Below are positions 1 to 7,112 of a stretch of DNA of 37,632 nt, piece by piece. Origin of the DNA: an uncultured Eubacteriales bacterium (GTDB lineage Bacteria > Bacillota > Clostridia > Christensenellales > CAG-138); NCBI GenBank assembly GCA_902787375.1, contig CADAGD010000028.1, positions 1 through 37,632 on the forward strand. Reading direction: 5' to 3'. The notes under the pieces are model-generated. The model worked only from the letters and a program-made list of their open reading frames with translations, made no database searches and had not been told where the DNA came from. The translations under genes were made by a program, and so were the position numbers. Numbering within the stretch: the first letter of the stretch is position 1; every line of letters begins with the position of its first letter.

Positions 1-146
1 TGCGGCGCGTACGCTTCCCTCGCAGCATAGCTGCTTCGGCGTTCCGTTAAAATCGCAACACTGTTGCGATTTCTTAACACTACACGCACGCGGCTCCCTC
101 TGGTCGCAATATCAATACTATCAGAGCTTTCTGATTTAATCAGCAT
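1..146 (-). other. open frame running off the left edge, unidentified
   Basis: Reading leftwards from an ATG at 146-144 there are 48 codons without a stop up to the window edge. The predicted peptide begins MLIKSESSDSIDIATRG and is rich in Arg and Ser further on. I do not recognise it. No Shine-Dalgarno sequence precedes the ATG, and the frame crosses a long palindrome at 46-78. It may be the start of a truncated gene or just a chance frame through a palindromic intergenic repeat. It lies just downstream of the gyrB terminator, on the same strand. Confidence 0.2.
46..78. repeat. 33-bp imperfect palindrome
   Basis: The core is a perfect inverted repeat with 11-base arms around a single base: AAATCGCAACA at 50-60 and TGTTGCGATTT at 62-72. 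GTTAA and TTAAC extend it on the outside. Smaller palindromes cluster nearby: GCAGC/GCTGC around 22-34, ATCAGA/TCTGAT at 120-135 and CTGATTTAATCAG at 131-143. No T-run follows, so it is not an obvious intrinsic terminator. It could be an interspersed palindromic element or a protein-binding site. Confidence 0.55.
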
Positions 147-177
147 TTACTATAACGGCTGCTTTTTTGCGTTATAA

Positions 178-216
178 AACAAGCGGGAAAACGCCTTGTG
201 CGTAAACCCGCTTGTT
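178..216 (-). terminator. gyrB terminator, probably bidirectional
   Basis: AACAAGCGGG (178-187) pairs perfectly with CCCGCTTGTT (207-216), and an inner ACGC/GCGT lies inside the loop. On the minus strand the stem follows the gyrB stop by about 20 bases and is trailed by a T-rich stretch. The plus strand also has a long T-run (to 225), so the hairpin can work both ways. Confidence 0.75.
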
Positions 217-234
217 TTGTTTTTTAAAAAAGAA

Positions 235-2190
235 TCAGATATCAAGCTTAGCTTTGCTTGTAAAGTTGTCATCCTTGTTGAAATCGGCAAATTCGGATAT
301 GTACTCCTTGCGCGGGGCGACTTTATCTCCCATGAGTAGGGTTACAAGATGCTCGACCGTTGCGGCATCCTCGATGCTGACGCGAACCATGGTTCTGTTC
401 TTTGGATCCATGGTCGTTTCCCAAAGCTGCTCAGGGTTCATCTCGCCAAGTCCCTTGTACCGCTGAAGCGTATAGCCGCGCATACCCTTTGTAACCTGCT
501 CAAGCTCGCGGTCATCCTGACAGTAAATAGCCTGATCGCCCTTCTGAACCTTATAAAGAGGGGGCTGACCGATGTATACATGGCCGTCGGTTATGAGTCC
601 CTTTGTGTATCGGTAGAAGAATGTGAGGAGCAGAGCCCTTATATGACCTCCGTCCTGATCGGCGTCGGATAGAATAACGACCTTATCGTACTTCAGATTA
701 TCTATATTGAAATCCTCGCCTATGCCCGTACCGAGAGCCGTTATTAGGCTTCTCAGCTCCTCATTCTCAAGTACCTGCTCGATGCGCTTTTTCTCAACAT
801 TCAGAACCTTTCCGCGCAGGGGAAGTATTGCCTGAAAACGCCTGTCACGCCCCTGTTTCGCGGAGCCTCCGGCGGAGTCGCCCTCGACTATGAAAAGCTC
901 ATTCTGTTTGGGATCGCGCCCCGTGCAGCTTGACAGCTTTCCTACAAGAGGAGCGTTCTCAAGCTTGGATTTTTCCCTCGCCATGGTCTTGGCTTTTCTT
1001 GCCGCCTCGCGTGCCTTTGCCGCCTTGATCGCCTTGTCGGCTATCATGCTTGAAAGCTGGGCATTCTTGAGGTCTTCAAGGATTGTGGGCAGGTATTCGG
1101 TCATCACCGCTTCGACGGCAGGACGCGCCTCGGTATTGCCGAGCTTGGTTTTAGTCTGACCTTCAAACTGTATGTTTTTCATTCTGAGAGAGATGACAGC
1201 CGTCAGACCCTCACGAAAATCCTCGCCTGAGAGGGAGGCGTCCTTGTCTTTAAGAAGCCCGACCCTGCGGCAATAATCGTTCATTATCTTGGTAAGCGCG
1301 GAGCGGAAGCCCGTTTCGTGAGTACCGCCCTCCGTCGTGGGTATGTTGTTGACATATGAAAAGACGTTTTCGGAATAACCGTCGCTGTGCTGCATGGCGA
1401 TTTCAACCACAATACCGTCTTTTTTTCCGAATATGTACAGCGGTTCATCATAGAGGGGAACCTTGTCATTGTTAAGGTATTTGACAAAATCGCAGATTCC
1501 GCCTTCAAAAAAATATTCGCGCTCCTTTGCGTTGCCGCGTTCGCGCTGGTCGAGGAGCTTGAAGCGAACATTCCTGTTCAGATATGCAAGCTCACGAAGA
1601 CGTCTGGATATTATCTCAAAGTTCATTTCAACTGTTTCAAAAACCCTCTTATCGGGCAAAAACATGACCTTTGTTCCCTGGCGTCGGGTACGTCCCTGCT
1701 CCTGAAGCGGCGCGTCGGGGATACCGGAGTGCATATTGCCTTCGGCATCCTCATAGCTCTTGAAGCTCATGGAATACAGCTTGCCGCCGGTTGCAACCTC
1801 GACCTTGACATACTCTGAGAGGGCATTGACGACGGACGCTCCAACGCCGTGCAGACCACCCGAATACCCATAGCTGTCATTGCCGAATTTTCCTCCGGCA
1901 TGGAGCTGGGTAAATACAACCTCGACGCCTGATACCCCAAGCTTTTCATGTATGCCGACGGGTATACCTCGACCGTTATCCTCAACGGATACGGAACCGT
2001 CCTTCTCCAATGTTACGCTGACGGAGTCGGCAAAGCCGTTTGCTGCCTCGTCAACGGAATTATCGACTATCTCCCAAAGAAGATGGTGAAGTCCGCGACT
2101 GCCCGTGCTTCCTATGTACATGCCGGGACGAACCCTGACAGCCTCCAAGCCTTCCATAACCTTTATATCGCTGACTGTATAATCGTGCAT
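235..2190 (-). CDS. gyrB: DNA gyrase subunit B (type II topoisomerase B subunit)
   Basis: A 651-residue ATPase subunit of a type II topoisomerase. The N-terminal GHKL ATPase region shows RPGMYIGSTGSRGLHHL, the Bergerat asparagine in EIVDNSVDEA, DNGRGIP and YSGGLHGVGASVVNALS. The Toprim part follows with FIVEGDSAGGSA, PLRGKVLNVE, a DADQDG metal site and LQRYKGLGEMNPEQLWETTM. The C-terminus ends LDI as in many GyrB proteins. The Toprim triad reads DADQDG where classical GyrB has DADVDG, so it could be a second paralogue or a ParE-like subunit. No gyrA or parC is adjacent. The start is supported by AAAGGAACGG just upstream. It has its own promoter at 2237-2264 and a terminator at 178-216, so it is probably monocistronic. 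Confidence 0.85.
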   Translation of the reverse strand: MHDYTVSDIKVMEGLEAVRVRPGMYIGSTGSRGLHHLLWEIVDNSVDEAANGFADSVSVTLEKDGSVSVEDNGRGIPVGIHEKLGVSGVEVVFTQLHAGGKFGNDSYGYSGGLHGVGASVVNALSEYVKVEVATGGKLYSMSFKSYEDAEGNMHSGIPDAPLQEQGRTRRQGTKVMFLPDKRVFETVEMNFEIISRRLRELAYLNRNVRFKLLDQRERGNAKEREYFFEGGICDFVKYLNNDKVPLYDEPLYIFGKKDGIVVEIAMQHSDGYSENVFSYVNNIPTTEGGTHETGFRSALTKIMNDYCRRVGLLKDKDASLSGEDFREGLTAVISLRMKNIQFEGQTKTKLGNTEARPAVEAVMTEYLPTILEDLKNAQLSSMIADKAIKAAKAREAARKAKTMAREKSKLENAPLVGKLSSCTGRDPKQNELFIVEGDSAGGSAKQGRDRRFQAILPLRGKVLNVEKKRIEQVLENEELRSLITALGTGIGEDFNIDNLKYDKVVILSDADQDGGHIRALLLTFFYRYTKGLITDGHVYIGQPPLYKVQKGDQAIYCQDDRELEQVTKGMRGYTLQRYKGLGEMNPEQLWETTMDPKNRTMVRVSIEDAATVEHLVTLLMGDKVAPRKEYISEFADFNKDDNFTSKAKLDI

Positions 2191-2236
2191 TTATAACCGT
2201 TCCTTTATTTTTCTATAGGCAAAAAACCACAAATAC

Positions 2237-2264
2237 ATTATATTGTTTTTTCTGCCGATGTCAA
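2237..2264 (-). promoter_or_regulatory. sigma-A promoter of gyrB
   Basis: Read on the minus strand: TTGACA (2264-2259), a 16-base spacer and TATAAT (2242-2237). It lies about 47 bases upstream of the gyrB start codon. Both hexamers match the consensus exactly. Confidence 0.8.
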
Positions 2265-2344
2265 TATTTCCGAGAAGCTTTCGGAAAGTTTGTACGATAA
2301 TTAATGCATATATATGCCATTTTTACTGTTTTGGCATTTAAAAT

Positions 2345-2373
2345 TTGACATATTATGCCATAGGTGATATAAT
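2345..2373 (+). promoter_or_regulatory. consensus sigma-A promoter of the VanY-like gene
   Basis: TTGACA (2345-2350), a 17-base spacer and TATAAT (2368-2373) lie 33 bases before the ATG at 2407. Both hexamers match the consensus exactly, which suggests strong constitutive transcription unless a repressor acts. Confidence 0.85.
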
Positions 2374-2406
2374 GTACAAGATATATTTCTGAAGCGGAGG
2401 CGCACT

Positions 2407-3393
2407 ATGCGTGGAAAATGGTTTAAGTATCTTCTGATTATTGTAGCTTTGGCGGTGGTGGTCTATTTTGTTTTTAAATTTATCGGATGTAATGGTATAA
2501 AGGATTATGTTGTAGTCCTGCCGAGAAAGCTTGCAGAGGCAACGCCGCTTCCGTATGTGCAGCCGACGCCGCTGCCCTATGCAAACAATACAACGGTCGA
2601 GAATACCCCGATTGTGACACAACTGCCGACACCTGTTCCGGATTGGCTGAAGGGATCATACAGTACAGAGCTTCCGCTTATCACAGAGGTTCCTTCTCCG
2701 ACGCTGCTTCCGGTCAGCGATACTCCGTTGCCAACATGGGATATTTATGCGCATTACACATATAATACCCCGGATACCGTCTCGCGGGATGGTTTTTTGA
2801 CCGAAGATGAAAAGATCATGCTTGTCAATTTCGAGCATCGTATTGACAGCGATTACATGCCGCATAATCTTATCAACGCGAAGGCGTTCTTTGGCGATGT
2901 CTGTAAAGTTGAGGATGAGCAAACATTGATACAGGTCGAGGTCGCAACAATGGCAAAGGAGATGTTCATTGATGCGGCGAACGAGGGCATAGATTGCAAA
3001 TTCATTATCAACAATGCTTTTAGAACGCAGGAATTCCAATGGTATATGTGGAACAAACATGTTCAGGAGGAGCCGGGCTATGGTATGAGTCCCTATACAA
3101 ATCCCGTCGGAACATTGCCGGGGGACGCAAGCGAGCATTGCGCGGGACTGGCCATTGATATATGCTCTACACATTATCCGTATTGCAATATGGGCTTTGG
3201 AGAAACATTGGAAGGAATGTGGATAAGCAAAAACGCGCACAGATATGGATTTGTTATCCGCTATCCCGCGTGCAAGGGTTATATAACCGGCATTTTCTAT
3301 GAGCCGTGGCATTTGCGCTATGTTGGCAAGTCGATTGCGGAGCAGCTCTATACAAGAAAAATATGCCTTGAAGAATACCTTGGCGACAGGTGA
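2407..3393 (+). CDS. VanY-like D-alanyl-D-alanine carboxypeptidase (peptidase M15B), membrane-anchored
   Basis: This 328-residue protein should trim the terminal D-Ala from peptidoglycan stem peptides outside the membrane. Residues 6-27 form an N-terminal transmembrane anchor. Residues about 40-115 are a Pro/Thr-rich linker with repeated PTPLPY-like motifs. The M15B domain covers about 130-325. Its zinc site is visible in DASEHCAGLAIDICS (H244, D251) and EPWHLRYVG (catalytic E299, zinc ligand H302), and NAFRTQEFQ corresponds to the substrate-binding YRS region. All key residues are present. The SD GGAGG lies 6 bases before the ATG. The gene is monocistronic, with its own promoter and a terminator at 3426-3466. 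Without vanA/vanH-type genes nearby, a housekeeping cell-wall role is more likely than glycopeptide resistance. Confidence 0.85.
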   Translation: MRGKWFKYLLIIVALAVVVYFVFKFIGCNGIKDYVVVLPRKLAEATPLPYVQPTPLPYANNTTVENTPIVTQLPTPVPDWLKGSYSTELPLITEVPSPTLLPVSDTPLPTWDIYAHYTYNTPDTVSRDGFLTEDEKIMLVNFEHRIDSDYMPHNLINAKAFFGDVCKVEDEQTLIQVEVATMAKEMFIDAANEGIDCKFIINNAFRTQEFQWYMWNKHVQEEPGYGMSPYTNPVGTLPGDASEHCAGLAIDICSTHYPYCNMGFGETLEGMWISKNAHRYGFVIRYPACKGYITGIFYEPWHLRYVGKSIAEQLYTRKICLEEYLGDR

Positions 3394-3425
3394 TGTAAAA
3401 TATTATGTAATTAATATGATTATGC

Positions 3426-3466
3426 AAGCGGTGCGCTACCCAAATAACGGGGACGCACCGCTTTTA
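3426..3466 (+). terminator. terminator after the VanY-like gene
   Basis: AAGCGGTGCG (3426-3435) pairs perfectly with CGCACCGCTT (3454-3463) across an 18-base loop. A short T-run (CTTTTAT) follows, 33 bases after the stop codon. Confidence 0.8.
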
Positions 3467-3509
3467 TGCCCTCTTATACCTCGAAAACGTACATCATGGC
3501 ATGAAAGCA

Positions 3510-3538
3510 TTGATTTATCCGGCAGTGCTCAGTACAAT
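3510..3538 (+). promoter_or_regulatory. promoter of the LytTR operon
   Basis: TTGATT (3510-3515), a 17-base spacer and TACAAT (3533-3538) lie about 50 bases before the LytTR gene start. Each hexamer is close to consensus. LytTR regulators often control their own operon, but I do not see an unambiguous pair of LytTR direct repeats here. Confidence 0.6.
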
Positions 3539-3588
3539 AGGTTTATGGAAACCGGCTTTCATTAACGATCAAACATTGGAGGTGGGAT

Positions 3589-4032
3589 ATGAGAATTTGC
3601 ATCCATGAGCAGTCGAAGGAATTGCAAATTGATATTTACTGTAAGCGCAAGGACGACTATGTTATGCGGCTAAAGCGGCATTTGGAGCTTTTTGAACATA
3701 AGCTCTGCGCAAAGAAGGGTGGTGAGACCTTCTATATTGAGGCGAGCGACGTCTATTACTTTGAAACGGTTGACGACAGAACTTTTCTGTATACTGCCAA
3801 TGACGTATTCGAGATAGGAATGCGCCTCTATGAGATAGACAGCTCCCTCGAAGAGTTTGGGTTTATGCGAATATCAAAATCAGTTATCGTGAATTTAAAC
3901 AGGGTTCACTCGCTGCGGCCACAGTTGAATCGCACGGTTATGGCTACAATGCAAAATGGCGAGAGGCTGATAGTTTCCCGCTCATACATTAAAAGGCTTC
4001 GCAATGTTTTGAAAATTCAGGAGGGAAAATGA
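3589..4032 (+). CDS. LytTR-domain DNA-binding transcriptional regulator
   Basis: A 147-residue regulator with no receiver domain. The C-terminal LytTR domain covers roughly residues 45-145. It shows the typical FYIEASDVYYFETVDDRTFLY segment with residues dropped here beyond a core, LEEFGFMRISKSVIVNLN and the final LIVSRSYIKRLRNVL. The N-terminal 40 residues carry a short basic segment usual in the stand-alone LytTR family paired with DUF3021 membrane proteins. The SD GGAGG lies 6 bases before the ATG. The stop overlaps the next start (ATGA at 4029-4032), so the two genes are translationally coupled. The expected role is regulation of its own membrane-protein operon, probably in response to membrane or envelope conditions; the signal is unknown. 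Confidence 0.85.
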   Translation: MRICIHEQSKELQIDIYCKRKDDYVMRLKRHLELFEHKLCAKKGGETFYIEASDVYYFETVDDRTFLYTANDVFEIGMRLYEIDSSLEEFGFMRISKSVIVNLNRVHSLRPQLNRTVMATMQNGERLIVSRSYIKRLRNVLKIQEGK

Positions 4033-4490
4033 GGTATTCAAAAGGCGATATAAAACTATTCTTCATATGGCTCAGGAACGGAATAGCTTTCTGTGTCACA
4101 TGGCTGCTGATACTCGGTATTTTAATCTGTCTTATAAACGGAATTGAATACGTTCCTTTGAGCGCACTCAATAAAATGTTCCTGTTTGCGTGCGGAGGAG
4201 TGCTGATATTCTGCATATGGTTCTCACCGTTACCGTTTAAAAAAATGCGCTTTATGGGGCGGCTGTCAGGCTTCTTCGCCTCATTTGCCTTATATGAGCT
4301 TGTATCCTTCTTCTTGTCAGGATTATTCACATTAAGTGAAACAACATTACCCCTGATGGCTGCATTCATCGGCATAATGCTTGTGCTGTACATAATGTGC
4401 ATTCTTATTGACAAATACGTTTATGCCAAACAGGACGTAATCTATACGGAAAAGCTTAGAGAGTATCAACGCAAAAGGGAAGGTGAATAG
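4029..4490 (+). CDS. DUF3021-like four-helix membrane protein
   Basis: A 153-residue integral membrane protein with four predicted helices, roughly at residues 17-37, 47-66, 79-100 and 105-128. It ends in a charged tail (TEKLREYQRKREGE). Size, topology and position directly after a LytTR gene match the DUF3021 family, whose members often accompany and probably antagonise or sense for LytTR regulators. Its start overlaps the LytTR stop by four bases, and its stop lies just before the next ATG, so it is the middle gene of a three-gene operon. Function beyond that is unknown. Confidence 0.7.
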   Translation: MRYSKGDIKLFFIWLRNGIAFCVTWLLILGILICLINGIEYVPLSALNKMFLFACGGVLIFCIWFSPLPFKKMRFMGRLSGFFASFALYELVSFFLSGLFTLSETTLPLMAAFIGIMLVLYIMCILIDKYVYAKQDVIYTEKLREYQRKREGE

Positions 4491-4491
4491 A

Positions 4492-5055
4492 ATGGAGAGC
4501 AATGTAAAGAATTGTCTACTTGCGGAAATGAGACGTGATTTAGCTCATAGCCAGAAAAAAGGTCTGCATTTTTTGTTATCAGCAGCTTTAATTTGGACAA
4601 CGGTTTTTCTTTTGCACACGTCGAAGCTGACGATTTCAACCAAGAATATTCTCACAATTGTTTGCAGCGCACCTATATTTATGATAGCAATGCTGTTTGC
4701 AAGGCTGATAAAGGTGAACTTCTTTGAAAGAAGCAATCCGCTGTCGATTCCGGGCATTATGTTTGCCATGAATCAGATACTATATATACCTATATCGGTG
4801 TGGATGTTTTACGAATGCCCGGAAAAAATGCTGATGGCATACGCGGTGGTAACAGGCGCGCATCTTTTCCCCTTCGCATGGCTTTACTGTTCAAATGTCT
4901 ACCTATTTTTTTCGGTAACAATAACCATTGCCGCAATAACGGTCGGATGGCTCTTCCCGTCTGCGGTGCTGGCAGCGGTAATGCTGCTTCTGTTCGTGGT
5001 ATTTTGCATTTGCTTATTTGCCGAGTACCGAAAGGACGAAAAGAAGCTTGATTAA
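4492..5055 (+). CDS. DUF7010-like membrane protein
   Basis: A 187-residue membrane protein with about six hydrophobic helices. The order of features resembles DUF7010 proteins as I know them: an N-terminal KKGLHFLLSAALIW segment, the NPLSIPGIMFAMNQILYIPI segment, then GAHLFPFAWLY and a charged C-terminus. I chose ATG 4492 because GGGAAGG sits 8 bases upstream; a GTG nine bases earlier has no usable SD. It is the last gene of the LytTR operon, and two hairpins follow. Function is unknown; operon membership suggests a membrane-stress or small-molecule response. Confidence 0.6.
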   Translation: MESNVKNCLLAEMRRDLAHSQKKGLHFLLSAALIWTTVFLLHTSKLTISTKNILTIVCSAPIFMIAMLFARLIKVNFFERSNPLSIPGIMFAMNQILYIPISVWMFYECPEKMLMAYAVVTGAHLFPFAWLYCSNVYLFFSVTITIAAITVGWLFPSAVLAAVMLLLFVVFCICLFAEYRKDEKKLD

Positions 5056-5065
5056 AAGTGTTTCA

Positions 5066-5147
5066 GACTACGGCAAAGCTTGCGATCTTGCTGGTTTTGT
5101 CCGTAGTCGAGTCCTGCAAGTTTAAGGCTTGCAGGATGATTTTATTT
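5066..5147 (+). terminator. paired hairpins ending the LytTR operon
   Basis: The first hairpin pairs GACTACGG (5066-5073) with CCGTAGTC (5101-5108). The second pairs TCCTGCAAG (5112-5120) with CTTGCAGGA (5128-5136) and is followed by TGATTTTATTT. The second is the likely intrinsic terminator. The gene after it is convergent and ends at 5152. Confidence 0.75.
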
Positions 5148-5151
5148 GGAG

Positions 5152-6270
5152 CTATCGGTAAACTTCAATGCTCTGTAAATATCTGCCCTCTCCGGCTTTG
5201 AACGGCGGTTTCGCAACAACGCCGGTACTGACGAGTATTTCATTCATACAGCCAAACAATATGTGCCAGCACTCGTTTGCGATTTCACCATTGGCAACGC
5301 CGTGCGATACAGCGGTGATTTTCAAAGCACTCAGGTCGGAAAGCCATTCGCCGATTGGACGGAGCAAAATGTCTTCCAAAAAGGATTCTATCGTACGGAT
5401 GGTATCGGAATCCTTTCGGCTGAATACAGGAACGCAGATATGCCCATTTTTCAGATAGCCGAAGGATTCCAATGACTGCGCTATCATAGGATCAACATGC
5501 TTTTTGTTCAAGATGTCACTCAAGCCGATGAGAAGATCGTCTTCACTCAAATCTGCCGCTGTCTCCTTTATTGAAGCAAACTCAGGCGGGAGGAGATTCT
5601 TTTCCCTTAATCGGAAAAACCGATAGCAATCCAGACGGCTCCCATTCGCATCACCGAAGGATTGCAATGCGCAAACATCATTCTGAATTCGATTGTAACT
5701 GCACAAGAGATTGTTTGAAAAGCGTTCGAGGACGGAGCATTTTTCGTAAATGACAGCCAGATAATCCAATCCTGATTTGTGCCATCGGCTATTCGACAAT
5801 ATGCCTGCTTCCGACAGCCTATCCAGAAACAGACCGTCGAAACACATTCCGCAGATTATGTGATAAAGATTAATCTGTGCCGAAAATCCGTTCTTTACAG
5901 CTCCGGCAAGCTCATATAGTTTTTGTTCCTTTTCTCTAATCAAACGCACAAAACGGGTTGCCGCGACAGAAAAGAATGAGGCAAGCTTTTCCGCGTCTTC
6001 AGATAAAAAAACAGGGGTATCAAAGAAAAGGACTTGATTATCCTTTCTCAGAATACCGCTGTCAATAAGCCGCGTAATCGAATCTTCACCAAACCTTTTA
6101 CAGGCGGCATGAAATGTTCGCCGCTCTGTCGGAGTATCGGCTGTCCACGAGAGTATGCTGTCAACAGACGCGTTCAGCAGGTTCCTTGGGTTAAGAGGAT
6201 TACCGGATTCCGCATGAGCATCAAAGCTTTCAAACAGAAAGCATGAGAAATGACGGTGATCATTTTCCAT
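5152..6270 (-). CDS. hypothetical protein, 372 residues
   Basis: I do not recognise this protein. It has no signal peptide or membrane helix and looks cytosolic and mostly helical. Segments such as RLIDSGILRKDNQVLFFDTP and LESFGYLKNGHICVPVF each read like the wing of a winged-helix unit, so tandem wHTH domains are possible. An ECWHILFG segment lies near residue 340. The ATG at 6270 is preferred: AGGGAAGGG lies 5-13 bases upstream, and it starts 6 bases beyond the stop of the zinc-ribbon gene. An upstream in-frame start would overlap that gene by 75 bases. The tight spacing indicates a two-gene operon with 6276-6938. Confidence 0.6.
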   Translation of the reverse strand: MENDHRHFSCFLFESFDAHAESGNPLNPRNLLNASVDSILSWTADTPTERRTFHAACKRFGEDSITRLIDSGILRKDNQVLFFDTPVFLSEDAEKLASFFSVAATRFVRLIREKEQKLYELAGAVKNGFSAQINLYHIICGMCFDGLFLDRLSEAGILSNSRWHKSGLDYLAVIYEKCSVLERFSNNLLCSYNRIQNDVCALQSFGDANGSRLDCYRFFRLREKNLLPPEFASIKETAADLSEDDLLIGLSDILNKKHVDPMIAQSLESFGYLKNGHICVPVFSRKDSDTIRTIESFLEDILLRPIGEWLSDLSALKITAVSHGVANGEIANECWHILFGCMNEILVSTGVVAKPPFKAGEGRYLQSIEVYR

Positions 6271-6275
6271 TAAGC

Positions 6276-6938
6276 TTACCCTTCCCTTATATCCATCAGA
6301 TACCAACCGAGGCTTGTGGAGGTCTGCAAAGCAATGCCGCAGTATTTGCATACCTTATCGCCGATTGTGGGAACCGGTGCGCCGCAGTTGGGGCATGTGA
6401 ACGTATGGATATTCTGCGAAAAATCATCATCCGAGGCGGCGATGTACTTGAGTATGAGCCTCTTTTGATTTCGGGTATCGGACGTGTCCATGTATTCGGC
6501 GGAAGCCTGATATGTGAGAATACGGTCATGCCCTAACTTGTTGTAAGCTGAAAGAGATGCCTTGTGGATGATTATATTCCCCTTGACGTCCTTGGGCAGT
6601 ATGAGATTTTCAAGCAGGGCGGTGGTTGTGTTATCCGAAAAAAGGACTTTGTTTTCGATTGCGCTTCTGTAGAATAATGCCGCATCGGCTTTCACCCTGT
6701 CTATCGCCGCTGCGACATTGAATTCGGGAAAATCGTTTAATAACTGGGGCATGACGAATTTTTCAACGGCTGAAAGTGATTTCGGAACGGTTGCCTCCTT
6801 CACCTGCGCGAGCTTTATCTGATTTATAAGGGATGAGGCTGAATTGCCCAAAAGATTGATCCAACGGACAATATGGATAACCGTCGCCAACACGCCAAGC
6901 GCAACTATTACTATTATCGCAATAACATACCAACTCAT
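6276..6938 (-). CDS. membrane-anchored protein with a Tim44-like middle region and C-terminal zinc ribbon
   Basis: A 220-residue protein. Residues 1-22 form a single N-terminal helix (MSWYVIAIIVIVALGVL) that anchors it with the rest in the cytosol. Residues about 55-160 resemble the Tim44-like fold of some clostridial proteins (LLNDFPEFNVAAAIDRV, then a beta-rich part). The C-terminus carries a zinc ribbon, CPNCGAPVP and CKYCGIAL. I chose ATG 6938 because GGAGGT lies 7 bases before it; the in-frame TTG at 6953 is itself part of that SD. It has its own promoter (6965-6993) and is followed at once by the hypothetical gene at 5152-6270. The function is unknown. Confidence 0.65.
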   Translation of the reverse strand: MSWYVIAIIVIVALGVLATVIHIVRWINLLGNSASSLINQIKLAQVKEATVPKSLSAVEKFVMPQLLNDFPEFNVAAAIDRVKADAALFYRSAIENKVLFSDNTTTALLENLILPKDVKGNIIIHKASLSAYNKLGHDRILTYQASAEYMDTSDTRNQKRLILKYIAASDDDFSQNIHTFTCPNCGAPVPTIGDKVCKYCGIALQTSTSLGWYLMDIREG

Positions 6939-6964
6939 GCTGCACACCTCCAAGTTCGTACTTC

Positions 6965-6993
6965 ATTATACATTTTGTTATCCCAAACGTCAA
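6965..6993 (-). promoter_or_regulatory. promoter of the zinc-ribbon operon
   Basis: Minus strand: TTGACG (6993-6988), a 17-base spacer and TATAAT (6970-6965), about 27 bases before the ATG at 6938. An inverted repeat, ATCCCAAAC (6980-6988) and GTTTTGGGAT (7019-7028), overlaps it and extends toward the divergent ddl promoter. Confidence 0.75.
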
Positions 6994-7035
6994 TATTATA
7001 TCATAATTATATAAGAATGTTTTGGGATGGTTTAA

Positions 7036-7064
7036 TTGCATAATTAAAGCATATCTGGTATAAT
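7036..7064 (+). promoter_or_regulatory. promoter of ddl-murF
   Basis: TTGCAT (7036-7041), a 17-base spacer and TATAAT (7059-7064) lie about 48 bases before the ddl ATG. Confidence 0.75.
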
Positions 7065-7112
7065 TATAATGGATTTATATGTTAAGTACAGGAAAGGGAT
7101 GTATTTTTGTTT

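Noticed and set aside
2656-3312. 218-codon open frame antisense to the VanY-like gene
   Set aside because: The plus-strand gene has zinc-site motifs, promoter and SD; the antisense peptide has no recognisable domain.
2407-3393. Vancomycin-resistance cassette
   Set aside because: Only a VanY-like carboxypeptidase is present; the Ddl in the window has the D-Ala-D-Ala-type loop and there are no vanS/R/H/X genes.
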